The notes below the pieces were generated by a model. That model was not told where the DNA came from and did not search any database. It saw nothing but the letters and a program-made list of their open reading frames with translations. This document shows positions 33,906-41,588 of a stretch of 64,000 nucleotides of DNA, one piece after another; position 1 is the first letter of the stretch, and the number at the start of each line of letters is the position of its first letter. The position numbers were made by a program, and so were the translations under genes. The stretch comes from Chloroflexi bacterium UBA6077. GTDB lineage: Bacteria > Chloroflexota > UBA6077. Location of the stretch: the NCBI GenBank assembly GCA_002436065.1, contig DIXP01000094.1, positions 79,788-143,787 on the forward strand. The letters run 5' to 3'.

Positions 33906-34852
33906 ATGGCCGTGCCTTGCCAGAAAGGGAGGCCACACGGGGGAAGCCGGACTACCAGGGCCGTTTGGCCAGCGAACAGCCCAATGGGCCGGGCTACAAG
34001 ACTACCCCGCCGACAACCCGGGACGAGTCCGTCCGGACGAGCGGCTTCAGCATCGTACCGGGTAGTCGCTACGGCTTCTTCACCGACACGACCGTATGCA
34101 TAGGCTGCAAGGCCTGCGAGGTGGCCTGCAAGCAGTGGAACCAACTCCCGATGGACAGCCTGGGCTTCACAGGCAGCAGCTACGATCAGACCCGTGGGCT
34201 GGGGGCTACCACCTGGCGCCACGTCCTCTTCGTCGAGCAGTTCAGCAGGGAGGCTCGCACGGCTGCGCGGGATCGATGGCTGTTCATGAGCGACGTATGC
34301 AAGCACTGCGAGAATGCGGGGTGCCTCGAAGCCTGCCCAACGGGCGCCATCGTGCGCACCGAGTTCGGGTCCGTGCTGATCCAGCAGGATGTCTGCAACG
34401 GCTGCAAGTATTGCGTGCCCAGCTGCCCGTTTCATGTGATCACCGTCTCCAACGAACTGGACGGGACCGCGCACAAGTGCACCCTATGCTACGACCGGCT
34501 CAAGGGGGGACTGGAGCCGGCCTGCGCCAAGTCCTGCCCCACCGACTCTATCCTCTTCGGTCCGGTGGAGAGGCTGCGGGAGATAGCCGAGAAGCGAGTA
34601 CGGCTGCTCCATGACCGGGGAGTCTCTGAAGCCTATCTCTATGGGGTCCCGGGCAGTCCTGGCGCTACGGGAGGGGTGGCCAGCCTCAACTGCTTCTTCC
34701 TGCTGACCGATCGCCCCGAGGTCTACAACCTGCCTGCCGCCCCTGAGCTGCCCTCCACCCGCGCCACTCGCGGGGCAATCACCGCCGCCGTGGCGGCCCT
34801 CGCATTCGGCGCGGCGACCATTCTGGCACTCCGATCGGCAGGGCGAGAATAG
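33902..34852 (+). CDS. fdhB: Formate dehydrogenase iron-sulfur subunit
   Basis: A 316-aa electron-transfer subunit with four 4Fe-4S clusters. The Cys groups are CIGCKACEVACK (66-77), CKHCENAGCLEACP (133-146), CNGCKYCVPSCP (165-176) and CTLCYDRLKGGLEPACAKSC (193-212). A C-terminal hydrophobic helix (about 290-312) should anchor it to the membrane next to the NrfD-like subunit. ATG 33902 overlaps the fdhA stop by 4 bp (ATGA). The first 50 residues are polar and probably disordered. No Tat signal is visible. Confidence 0.93.
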   Translation: MNGRALPEREATRGKPDYQGRLASEQPNGPGYKTTPPTTRDESVRTSGFSIVPGSRYGFFTDTTVCIGCKACEVACKQWNQLPMDSLGFTGSSYDQTRGLGATTWRHVLFVEQFSREARTAARDRWLFMSDVCKHCENAGCLEACPTGAIVRTEFGSVLIQQDVCNGCKYCVPSCPFHVITVSNELDGTAHKCTLCYDRLKGGLEPACAKSCPTDSILFGPVERLREIAEKRVRLLHDRGVSEAYLYGVPGSPGATGGVASLNCFFLLTDRPEVYNLPAAPELPSTRATRGAITAAVAALAFGAATILALRSAGRE

Positions 34853-34863
34853 GAGGAAGGAGC

Positions 34864-35811
34864 ATGGGATATTACTCCTACCCTTCGGTCCGAAAGCCAG
34901 AGTGGGACTGGCACATACCCACCTACTTCTTCACCGGTGGTGTAGCATCAGGCGCCCATCTCGCCGCGACCTGGGTGGACCTGTTCGGCACGAAGGAGGA
35001 CCGGCCGGTTGCGCGCGCAGGCCACCTGATCGCACTGGCATTGGTGGCCCTGAGCCCGATCCTGCTGATCCTCGACCTGGGCAGGCCGCGGCGCTTCGCC
35101 CACATGCTGCGCATCTTCAAGACCCGCTCGCCCATGAACCTGGGTACATGGGGGCTCTCAGCATTCGGCCTCTTCACGGCCCTGGGCGTACTCCGGCTGG
35201 CCGTCGAGGAGGGGTTAGTGGGAAAGCACTCCCTCTTAGCCAGGCTGCTGGCATGGGCGCCCTTGCGGGCGTACGGCATCCTGGGCAGCCTGTTCGCATT
35301 CTTCGTGGGGAGCTACACAGGGCTGCTGCTCAGCTTCACGAACGTGCCGATCTGGGCCAGGAACCACCTGTTGCAGGGGCCGCTGTTCGTCGCCTCCGCG
35401 ATGTCCACGGGGCTGGCGGCCATCTCCTTCGTCCTGGCTGCCTCCGGCACCGGCAACAGGCGCACGGACGACTTCCTCCACAGAGCGGAGAGCATTTCGA
35501 ATCTCGGTGAGATCGCCCTGACAGCCGGCAGCCTCGCCACACTCGGGTCGCTAGCAAAGCCGCTCATGAGCGGGAGTTGTGGAGCCCTCTTTTGGGGCGG
35601 TGCCGTGAGCATGGGCATGGTTGGCCCCCTGCTGCTCCGGGGGGTAGCGACACGCTCCAAGGGCTCGGGCCATCGGCGGCTTCACCTCTTGGCCAGCATC
35701 GCGGCGCTCGTGGGCGGATTCCTATTCCGATGGGTGGAGGTCGGCGTCGGGCAGAGGCAGGCCGATGAGAACCCGGAGGCTTACTTCCAGTACACACGCT
35801 CTCATCGGTAG
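34864..35811 (+). CDS. nrfD: NrfD-type membrane subunit of formate dehydrogenase
   Basis: A 315-aa polytopic protein of the NrfD/PsrC family with about 8-9 helices. WDWHIPTYFFTGGVASGAHL and LILDLGRPRRFAHMLRIFKT are typical NrfD motifs for the quinone site. It should pass electrons from FdhB to menaquinone (or take them the other way). A ribosome binding site GGAGGAAGG lies about 5 nt before ATG 34864, 11 bp after fdhB, so the three subunits form one operon. NrfD instead of a cytochrome b gamma subunit implies heme-free quinone coupling. Confidence 0.88.
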   Translation: MGYYSYPSVRKPEWDWHIPTYFFTGGVASGAHLAATWVDLFGTKEDRPVARAGHLIALALVALSPILLILDLGRPRRFAHMLRIFKTRSPMNLGTWGLSAFGLFTALGVLRLAVEEGLVGKHSLLARLLAWAPLRAYGILGSLFAFFVGSYTGLLLSFTNVPIWARNHLLQGPLFVASAMSTGLAAISFVLAASGTGNRRTDDFLHRAESISNLGEIALTAGSLATLGSLAKPLMSGSCGALFWGGAVSMGMVGPLLLRGVATRSKGSGHRRLHLLASIAALVGGFLFRWVEVGVGQRQADENPEAYFQYTRSHR

Positions 35812-35816
35812 GAGAG

Positions 35817-36062
35817 ATGTCGATGCTGCATGTCAGGGGACAGGCACTGGCGGAGGTGCGCGGCACCATGGTTCTGGCCCAAGAGAACCGTTTCAGGATC
35901 GAGACTGAAGACGGTCGATCGGTCCTGTTCGTGCTGGGGAAGGGGTCTGGCCCTTCGCTGGGCACGATTGCATCCTGGGCCAAAGCCGGCCAGATAGTGG
36001 TCGTGCGCTACAAAGGGAAGCTGGTCGCGGCGCCGGTGGCGGAGCAGGTCCACCCGGTCTAG
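35817..36062 (+). CDS. Small conserved-looking protein downstream of formate dehydrogenase
   Basis: An 81-aa protein (or 79 aa from ATG 35823). It is mostly beta-rich: ALAEVRGTMVLAQENRFRIE, GRSVLFVLGKGSGPSLGTIA and GQIVVVRYKGKLVAAPVAEQ suggest an OB-like small barrel. I recognise no family. TAGGAG lies just before ATG 35817, and the 5-bp gap from the NrfD gene makes it part of the formate dehydrogenase operon. Its TAG stop (36060-36062) coincides with the TAGTG end of a repeat element. Confidence 0.65.
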   Translation: MSMLHVRGQALAEVRGTMVLAQENRFRIETEDGRSVLFVLGKGSGPSLGTIASWAKAGQIVVVRYKGKLVAAPVAEQVHPV

Positions 36063-36100
36063 TGCTCGACCAACTGGATTTGACAGGGCGGCGGGGTGAC
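36060..36100. repeat. Solo end of the MITE-like element
   Basis: TAGTGCTCGACCAACTGGAT followed by GACAGGGCGGCG matches the terminal inverted repeat and first hairpin side of copies A and B, but the core hairpin is missing. It is a truncated copy. The TAG of its end serves as the stop codon of the preceding gene. Confidence 0.55.
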
Positions 36101-36108
36101 CTGTTGCA

Positions 36109-36162
36109 GACGTGAAAGAGAGCGCGAGCACCCCCGAAGCCGCTCGCGCTCTCTTTCACGTC
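36109..36162. terminator. Bidirectional 21-bp hairpin terminator
   Basis: Perfect 21-nt arms (left starts GACGTGAAAGAGAGCGCGAG; 36109-36129 and 36142-36162) around a 12-nt loop. It lies between the end of the formate dehydrogenase operon and the convergent DUF4870 gene, so it probably ends transcription from both sides. Confidence 0.7.
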
Positions 36163-36173
36163 AAAGTATCAGG

Positions 36174-36566
36174 CTACTTGCTGGCGTACCCCTCGGCCAT
36201 GTCGCCGATGTAGGGAATCTTCCACTTCTCGCCCTGAGCCGCCTTGATGATCAGCACGATCCACAGGACCATGCTGCCCAGTCCCACCACCATACTGATC
36301 AGAAAGCCCAGGATCCCCACGATGACGCCAATGACCGGCACCATGGTCAGGATGCCGAACACAATGCTGTAGACGATCCAGAAGGCTATCAAGGCCACGT
36401 TGAAGATGATGGATTGAAACGCATGAAACCGAACGTAGGAACCCTTGTCGATCAAGAGAAAGACCACGCCTGTGATTAGCCCGAGAACGTAGCTGAGAGC
36501 GCCGGACATGTTCGGGGACATGCCGGTTCCGGACTGGGATCCGCCGCCGGATTGGCTTTCCTGCAT
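36174..36566 (-). CDS. DUF4870-type membrane protein
   Basis: A 130-aa membrane protein. A polar, Gly/Ser/Gln-rich N-terminus (about 1-16) is followed by three hydrophobic helices and the DUF4870 signature SYVLGLITGVVFLLIDKGSY plus VRFHAFQSIIFNVALIAFWI. It ends with a short cytoplasmic tail. Function is unknown; some relatives resemble Tic20-like translocon proteins. The ribosome binding site AGGAGG is 5-6 nt before ATG 36566. Confidence 0.85.
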   Translation of the reverse strand: MQESQSGGGSQSGTGMSPNMSGALSYVLGLITGVVFLLIDKGSYVRFHAFQSIIFNVALIAFWIVYSIVFGILTMVPVIGVIVGILGFLISMVVGLGSMVLWIVLIIKAAQGEKWKIPYIGDMAEGYASK

Positions 36567-36702
36567 TGCCTCCTCCTTTTTGTGGGTTTACTTGGACGCA
36601 CTCCACCCTGGGGAGATACCCACGGGAAGGCGACGAACATAGATTATCATGAACGGATCAGTTGGTCCACAGGTAACGACCGTAGATTGAGTGAAGAGGC
36701 GA

Positions 36703-38589
36703 TTACTCCCGCTCGCAGCCACGGGTCTCCGCCGAGATACAGGCGAGCCGCTCCGCCAACTCCAGGGCATCGACTGGCCAGAACGGGACGGGTCGGGGGT
36801 GGCTGGTCGGCGTGATGTAGCGAAGCGGCCGGCAGGAGAGGATCATCTGCCGCCACTGCTGAGGTACTGCCTCTCGCCCGTAGACGGATCCCAGCAGCGC
36901 CCCAGCGATAGCAGCGTTCGTGTCAGTGTCCCCGCCGGCCATGACCGTGGCTACCACCCCCTCTTCGAGGGAGGGGGCATGTACCAACTGGAAGAAGGCG
37001 TTCTGGAGGGCCACCAACACCCACCCCTGGTGAGTCTGGTAGTCTCGAGGTGGTGCCTCGGCTGCCTCCCTGAGTGCGGAGAGCACCGTTCCGTCCCAGC
37101 AGAAGCGCTCCGCCCAATGCAGGGTAAAGCGGTAGACATCCACGGGGCTGTCTGCCGTAGCTATCGCCCGCGCCAACGCAACGACGAACAGCGCACAGGA
37201 CTCCCGACAGGCCGGGTGGGGATGCGTCAGGCAACTATCCTTACTGGCGAGGTCCGCCAACTGGTGGGGAGGCATGGCATAGCCCCAGACCGCCATCGGG
37301 CTGATCCGCATCAGGGAACCGTTGGACTGGCTGGTCTCGCTCGCCGACCTCTGCATGAGGGCGGAGGTGCTGCCAAGCCCCCTGGAAGCAGCCTGCAAAG
37401 CCGTCCTCGTCGTCTCGCCTATGGTGAAGGGGTGCGACCGGTACCAGTAGAGGTAGGCATTGGCTGCCGCCTCGACGTCGTAGCCCCTCGCGGCCACCAG
37501 TGAGCGAGCCAGGGACAGAGCCAGCTCCGAGTCGTCGGTAGGCTGGCCGGCAAGTATCTCCCAAGTCCCCCCATCCTGGAGCGTTCTCAACCCACTGGGG
37601 TATCGGGTCCGCAGCCTGTCCTCTCGCTCGAACTCCACCCGGCTACCGAGGGAGTCCCCGGCGAGTTGGCCCAGCAAGCACCCCTGGACACGAGACAGCA
37701 ACCCAGGGTCTGCCACGGCGTTACCCGGCAACAACCGCACAGGGAAGGGCAATACATCGGGGAGATCAGCAGATGAGGGATGGGCCAGCGTCGTGTCCCA
37801 GGGGCGACCAACCAGATCCGCTGCCACCTCTGGAGCGCCCCCAAAGCAGGCTCTGTTCTCGCCTTCGCCCTTAGGGCCGTACCTGACCACTTCGCCATCC
37901 TGGTCCAGCAGATCGCCGCCGGCCGACCGAAGCAGGGCGTGCCCGGCGGCATAGTCCCAAGAACAGGGGGCATCAAGCGAGACCATGGCGGCGGCCTCTC
38001 CACAAGCCACCAGCGCCAGACGGTGGGCCACGCTGGGCACAGCCCGATAACGGGCCGGAGCTGTGCAGCGGGAATGGACCTCCGGATTCAGCTCTGCTTT
38101 CTCTGACAGCAGCACGACATCTCGAGCTGACAGGCGCGGTGGCCAGGCGGGCCGCACCGTCTCTCTTCCCTGGCGGCGAAGGGGTCCGCATCCCTCGGCC
38201 CAAGCGAAGAGGTCGCCCTCGCCGTCTGGCGACGCGAAGACGAAGACGACGCCCAGGACGGGGACCTGCTCGGCCAGCAGGGCAATGGAGACAGCGCTGC
38301 CGCGCTGCCCGGCGAGATAGGCCGAGGTGCCGGAATTGGGGTCCACCAGCCAGAGGTACCGGCCATCGTCGCCCAGGGATCCTCCGGTCTCTTCACCGAG
38401 GTATCCCCATCTCGGGAAGGCCGATGTCAACCGCTGGCGGATGGATTGTTCGGCCAAGAGGTCCACCTCCGCATGGCCGTCAACACCCCGGGGTCCACCG
38501 GTTCGATGGAACTCCTGCCGCAGGAGACCTCCAGCAACCCTCGCCGCCTCGATGGCGACCCGCAACGGGTCACTGAAATCGACGGTCAT
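36703..38589 (-). CDS. Fusion of inositol-monophosphatase-like and ADP-ribosylglycohydrolase domains
   Basis: A 628-aa two-domain protein. Residues 5-260 follow the IMPase fold: GEETGG (65-70), LWLVDPNSGTSAYLAG (79-94) and CSWDYAAGHALLRSAGG (209-225). The second Asp of the usual DPxDGT is Ser here (DPNSGT), removing a metal ligand, so phosphatase activity may be lost. Residues 295-628 are an ADP-ribosylglycohydrolase with GQLAGDSLG (307-315), a TDDSEL motif and MAGGDTDTNAAIAGALLG, all Mg-binding residues intact. This half should remove ADP-ribose from proteins or small molecules. ATG 38589 (MTVDFSDPLRV) is chosen over an upstream in-frame start at 38850 that reads through a repeat. Confidence 0.85.
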   Translation of the reverse strand: MTVDFSDPLRVAIEAARVAGGLLRQEFHRTGGPRGVDGHAEVDLLAEQSIRQRLTSAFPRWGYLGEETGGSLGDDGRYLWLVDPNSGTSAYLAGQRGSAVSIALLAEQVPVLGVVFVFASPDGEGDLFAWAEGCGPLRRQGRETVRPAWPPRLSARDVVLLSEKAELNPEVHSRCTAPARYRAVPSVAHRLALVACGEAAAMVSLDAPCSWDYAAGHALLRSAGGDLLDQDGEVVRYGPKGEGENRACFGGAPEVAADLVGRPWDTTLAHPSSADLPDVLPFPVRLLPGNAVADPGLLSRVQGCLLGQLAGDSLGSRVEFEREDRLRTRYPSGLRTLQDGGTWEILAGQPTDDSELALSLARSLVAARGYDVEAAANAYLYWYRSHPFTIGETTRTALQAASRGLGSTSALMQRSASETSQSNGSLMRISPMAVWGYAMPPHQLADLASKDSCLTHPHPACRESCALFVVALARAIATADSPVDVYRFTLHWAERFCWDGTVLSALREAAEAPPRDYQTHQGWVLVALQNAFFQLVHAPSLEEGVVATVMAGGDTDTNAAIAGALLGSVYGREAVPQQWRQMILSCRPLRYITPTSHPRPVPFWPVDALELAERLACISAETRGCERE

Positions 38590-38740
38590 GGGAGCAGCTT
38601 CCTTAATTGTGCTACGAGATCCGAGTCCAGGCAGTATACCACTCACCCATGGCGAGAACCCCCGCGTTGACCCGCGCAAGGCAGATCGCAACCGTACTGG
38701 AACCCACCTGCTGGAGTCACCCTGGCACGACAAATGTTGT

Positions 38741-38774
38741 AGTGGCGTGCGGGGCAATTGCCCCGCACGCCACT
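38741..38774. repeat. Perfect 34-bp palindrome
   Basis: AGTGGCGTGCGGGGCAA (38741-38757) and its exact complement (38758-38774), preceded by TTGT. It lies in the divergent gap between the fusion gene and the 146-aa gene, just before the latter's ribosome binding site, so a hairpin there could affect its translation. Same GTAGTG-type class as other repeats. Confidence 0.7.
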
Positions 38775-38794
38775 CATCTGTTGGGAGGAAGACC

Positions 38795-39235
38795 GTGCCG
38801 AAGAAGCGCATGTTGCCTGACAGCGAACTCTGCACCGTTACCCTTGGCATTCAACTGCTGGACTTCCATGAGGCCGAGGCGCTGGCAAACCAGACCTGGG
38901 CCGGTGCCGAGGAGGTACTGGACATGGTGGATCTCTCGCGACACTCCGCCAGCTCATCCGCCCTTCGACAGCTGATGAACTGCGGCTGGGAGTCCGACAG
39001 CGTGACCGGCCTCCTGCTCGGCATCTGGATGAGAAAAACCGGCTCGGCCTCCGAGATCGCTGCCGACCTTCTCGCCCTGGAGCCCTCTCAAAGACGAGTA
39101 CTCACAGCCCTGTACTCAGCGGGAGACAGCAAGACCGTCATCCAGTATTCGGTGACCCGAGATGGAACCCTGATGCAGCACTCCTACAGCCGCAAGGCCC
39201 TGGGTACGGCCGATATTAGACTGTTTCCGAGTTAG
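38795..39235 (+). CDS. Hypothetical protein
   Basis: A 146-aa cytoplasmic protein that I do not recognise. It is mixed alpha-helical (HEAEALANQTWAGAEEVLDM, SSALRQLMNCGWESDSVTG, ASEIAADLLALEPSQRRVL) with no membrane segment or Cys motif. The GTG start has GGGAGG about 7 nt upstream. It is convergent with the aminotransferase; the two stop codons share bases (4-bp overlap at 39232-39235). No operon partner gives a clue. Confidence 0.65.
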   Translation: MPKKRMLPDSELCTVTLGIQLLDFHEAEALANQTWAGAEEVLDMVDLSRHSASSSALRQLMNCGWESDSVTGLLLGIWMRKTGSASEIAADLLALEPSQRRVLTALYSAGDSKTVIQYSVTRDGTLMQHSYSRKALGTADIRLFPS

Positions 39236-40392
39236 GACCTGAGCTCCTCCATGGCCGCCTTGAATATGGCAACGCCTTCCACAATGTCTTTCACAGAAGG
39301 GGCGAAGGTGAAGCGAAGATGCTTCTCCCCCATGGAGCCGAACTCGGTCCCAGGACGACAGTTCAGCCCTCGCTCATAGAGATACTTCATCATCTCCACG
39401 GCCGAAAGAGGGGCATCATAATTCACCCAGGCGTAGAAGGCCGCATCCAGTTCATACACTCGGATGCCAGGCACCTTCTGAAGCTCCTGCCACATCGCCT
39501 CGCGCTGAAGCTGGTACTGACCCAGCATCCAGGCCCGCCACTTCCTGTCCTCCTCCTTGTTGGTCAACGCCTCCAGGGCCGCCCGCATGGCGATGCTGTT
39601 CACGTAGCCCACTGCCGTCCGGTTGATTGCCGAGATCGGCCGGAACAGGTCGCCTTTGGCCACCACCCAGCCAACTCGCCACCCAGTCATGGCGTAGGTC
39701 TTGGAGAAGGAATTGACGAGCACCGTCCTCTCGCCCAGCAGCGGATGCCCCAGGACGGAGAGGTGCTTTCCCGCGAATACCAGCTGGTCATACACCTCGT
39801 CCGAGAGCACCACCAGATTGTTCTCGCTGGCCACGGCGGCGAGGCCATCCAGCTCATCCTTCCCCAGCAGCTGGCCTGTGGGATTGGAGGGGAAGTTGAG
39901 TACCAGCATCTTGGTCCGAGGGGTAACTGCCCGCCGGACAGCCTCCACATCGACCTTGAATTTGCTGGTCAAGGGCACCGACGCGATTGTAGCGCCCACG
40001 ACCCTGGCCACATCGGCGTACAGCGAATAGGTGGGATCGAGGATGATCACCTCATCCCCCTCGTTGAGGAGCGCGACCATGGCGGCGTAAACGGCCCCTG
40101 TACCGGCGGCGGTTATCAACACCTCGGGCGCGGATACGGGGACACCGCTGATTTCCGACTGGTATGCGGCCACGGCCTCCCGCAACTGCACATCACCCTG
40201 CACGGCCGGATAGTGGGTGTAGCCCTCGCGCATGGCGCGGATGGCCGCCTGGACGACATACTCCGGCGTAGCGAAGCTGGGGTCTCCCCGGTGGAGTCCT
40301 ACCACCTTCGGAGTCCTTGGCTTCGGCAGCTTGTCCGCAAGATTCCGTTGCGAGCCTGACAATCGCTCCACGGCCCTGGAGACACCGAACAT
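39232..40392 (-). CDS. PLP-dependent class I/II aminotransferase
   Basis: A 386-aa fold-type I aminotransferase, close to aspartate-aminotransferase-like enzymes. LHRGDPSFATPEYVVQAAI begins the N-lobe, TAAGTGAVYAAMVALLNEGD contributes the phosphate site, LNFPSNPTGQ has the conserved NPTG, SDEVYDQLVFAG has the Asp/Tyr pair, and VNSFSKTYAMTGWRVGWVV carries the PLP lysine. The C-terminal Arg for the substrate carboxylate is in LRFTFAPS. Substrate cannot be assigned. Monocistronic, with a strong terminator upstream ending the previous gene. Confidence 0.9.
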   Translation of the reverse strand: MFGVSRAVERLSGSQRNLADKLPKPRTPKVVGLHRGDPSFATPEYVVQAAIRAMREGYTHYPAVQGDVQLREAVAAYQSEISGVPVSAPEVLITAAGTGAVYAAMVALLNEGDEVIILDPTYSLYADVARVVGATIASVPLTSKFKVDVEAVRRAVTPRTKMLVLNFPSNPTGQLLGKDELDGLAAVASENNLVVLSDEVYDQLVFAGKHLSVLGHPLLGERTVLVNSFSKTYAMTGWRVGWVVAKGDLFRPISAINRTAVGYVNSIAMRAALEALTNKEEDRKWRAWMLGQYQLQREAMWQELQKVPGIRVYELDAAFYAWVNYDAPLSAVEMMKYLYERGLNCRPGTEFGSMGEKHLRFTFAPSVKDIVEGVAIFKAAMEELRS

Positions 40393-40450
40393 CGATGCTG
40401 TCCTCCTTGCGTACGATTTGTCTGTATCCTATCACAGCGCTGTCCTTGGC

Positions 40451-40489
40451 AATGCAGAAGCCCGAGGGAATCCCTCGGGCTTCTGCATT
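40451..40489. terminator. Intrinsic terminator with 19-bp arms
   Basis: AATGCAGAAGCCCGAGGGA (40451-40469) and its exact complement (40471-40489) with a one-base centre. It lies 20 bp beyond the end of the 101-aa minus-strand gene and 60 bp upstream of the aminotransferase start, and would stop read-through between them. Confidence 0.7.
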
Positions 40490-40508
40490 ACAGTCTGTTC
40501 TGCCGGTC

Positions 40509-40814
40509 TTACTTGCTCATCCTGCGGGACGCCCTGGACATGGCCTCGCCCATTTCCTCGATCGGCCGCTCGTGGCTGGGGTGGAGCAGCTTATACATGA
40601 GCGCGAAAATCCCGAAGGTCGGCGCCCACTGGCCGATGAACAGGGAGGTCGAGCGTCGTCCGATCAGGAAAAAGAAGGCCGACACCAGGACGCTGGCCAG
40701 CGCAAGGCCGATATAGGTCTGGGTAGGCATCTCCTCAAGCGTCCTGAAAACGTTGTTCTGGGTTTCCTCCATCTCGCGCACGGGTGTCTCCTCGATCTGT
40801 GATGTGTACCTCAC
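40509..40814 (-). CDS. Small two-helix membrane protein
   Basis: A 101-aa protein with a polar N-terminus (1-35), two hydrophobic segments (YIGLALASVLVSAFFFLIG and SLFIGQWAPTFGIFALMY) and an amphipathic basic C-terminus (GEAMSRASRRMSK). No family is recognised with confidence. It is 57 bp downstream of the SH3-like gene on the same strand and may be co-transcribed. Confidence 0.65.
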   Translation of the reverse strand: MRYTSQIEETPVREMEETQNNVFRTLEEMPTQTYIGLALASVLVSAFFFLIGRRSTSLFIGQWAPTFGIFALMYKLLHPSHERPIEEMGEAMSRASRRMSK

Positions 40815-40871
40815 AACCGTACTCCCTCAATAGGGAGAGCAGGTCAGAGGCACCCTCCGTGCCACGAGACG

Positions 40872-41312
40872 CTACGGCAGGTTCACGAGGAATTCGGCGG
40901 GGATGTAGCCCTCCGTGCCATCGGAGGCGCGGACCTTGAACCAACGACGGCCTTCGGCCTCCTCAGGGGGACCCGTGATCTCCATCCTCGCCCCATCCAT
41001 GTAGGATCGGACCTTGTCCTCATTGCGGGGGGTGCGTCGGAGGTAGACACCCAGGCCATCGGTATTCCCGACCGCCATCACTTGAGGCTTGTCGGGAACT
41101 GGGGTAGCGGTGGCTGGAACGCGGGTCGACGTGGCGGTAGGAGGCGCTGGAGTGGGTGTGGGGGTAATGGTGATCTCTACCTTACGCGGGGCAGAGCTAC
41201 CAACGCCCAATTCCGAGAGGCTTATCAGATCCTTGCCCGTGATTAGCCGGTAGCCATACAGGCTTCCGCTAACAGCCACAGTCGCCATCAGCAAGAAGAC
41301 GAGCACTCTCAA
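40872..41312 (-). CDS. SH3-like domain envelope protein
   Basis: A 146-aa exported or anchored protein. A hydrophobic N-terminus (VLVFLLMATVAVSGSLYGY) serves as signal anchor; residues 50-75 are a Thr/Pro-rich linker (TPTPTPAPPTATS), and the C-terminal 65 residues form a bacterial SH3 domain (LGVYLRRTPRNEDKVRSYMD, then WFKVRASDGTEGYIPAEFLV). Such domains bind cell-wall or peptide ligands. Followed by the 101-aa membrane protein. Confidence 0.8.
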   Translation of the reverse strand: MRVLVFLLMATVAVSGSLYGYRLITGKDLISLSELGVGSSAPRKVEITITPTPTPAPPTATSTRVPATATPVPDKPQVMAVGNTDGLGVYLRRTPRNEDKVRSYMDGARMEITGPPEEAEGRRWFKVRASDGTEGYIPAEFLVNLP

Positions 41313-41588
41313 CGACCGGTAACCTCATCCAGACTGGCAGGGTCACGCCAAGTCTGACTCGCGGATCTCACCACGTAGGTCTCAGAACTCACCGCACTGT
41401 CGTGCCAACCATACTGTCACACCGATTGAGCGGGGAGCGAAGGAACTCCACGTGTAACGGGAGATCCTTCGCTAATCGCTCAGGATGACAACGAGATGGC
41501 CCCCAGGCAACCCCAGGGCCATCAGGATGACAGCCCAAGAGCGCCCAGGGACAGCAAAGTGTGTCTCGGATTCACCGGATGTGTCGGT
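41313..41588. repeat. Intergenic region with TCATCCTGAG-type inverted repeat
   Basis: 41406-41440 (TGTCACACCGATTGAGCGGG and GAGCGAAGGA) and 41462-41492 (AGATCCTTCGCT, CTCAGGATGACA) are imperfect inverted arms of the same dispersed repeat seen at 14875-15032. No gene is seen in the gap. Confidence 0.55.
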
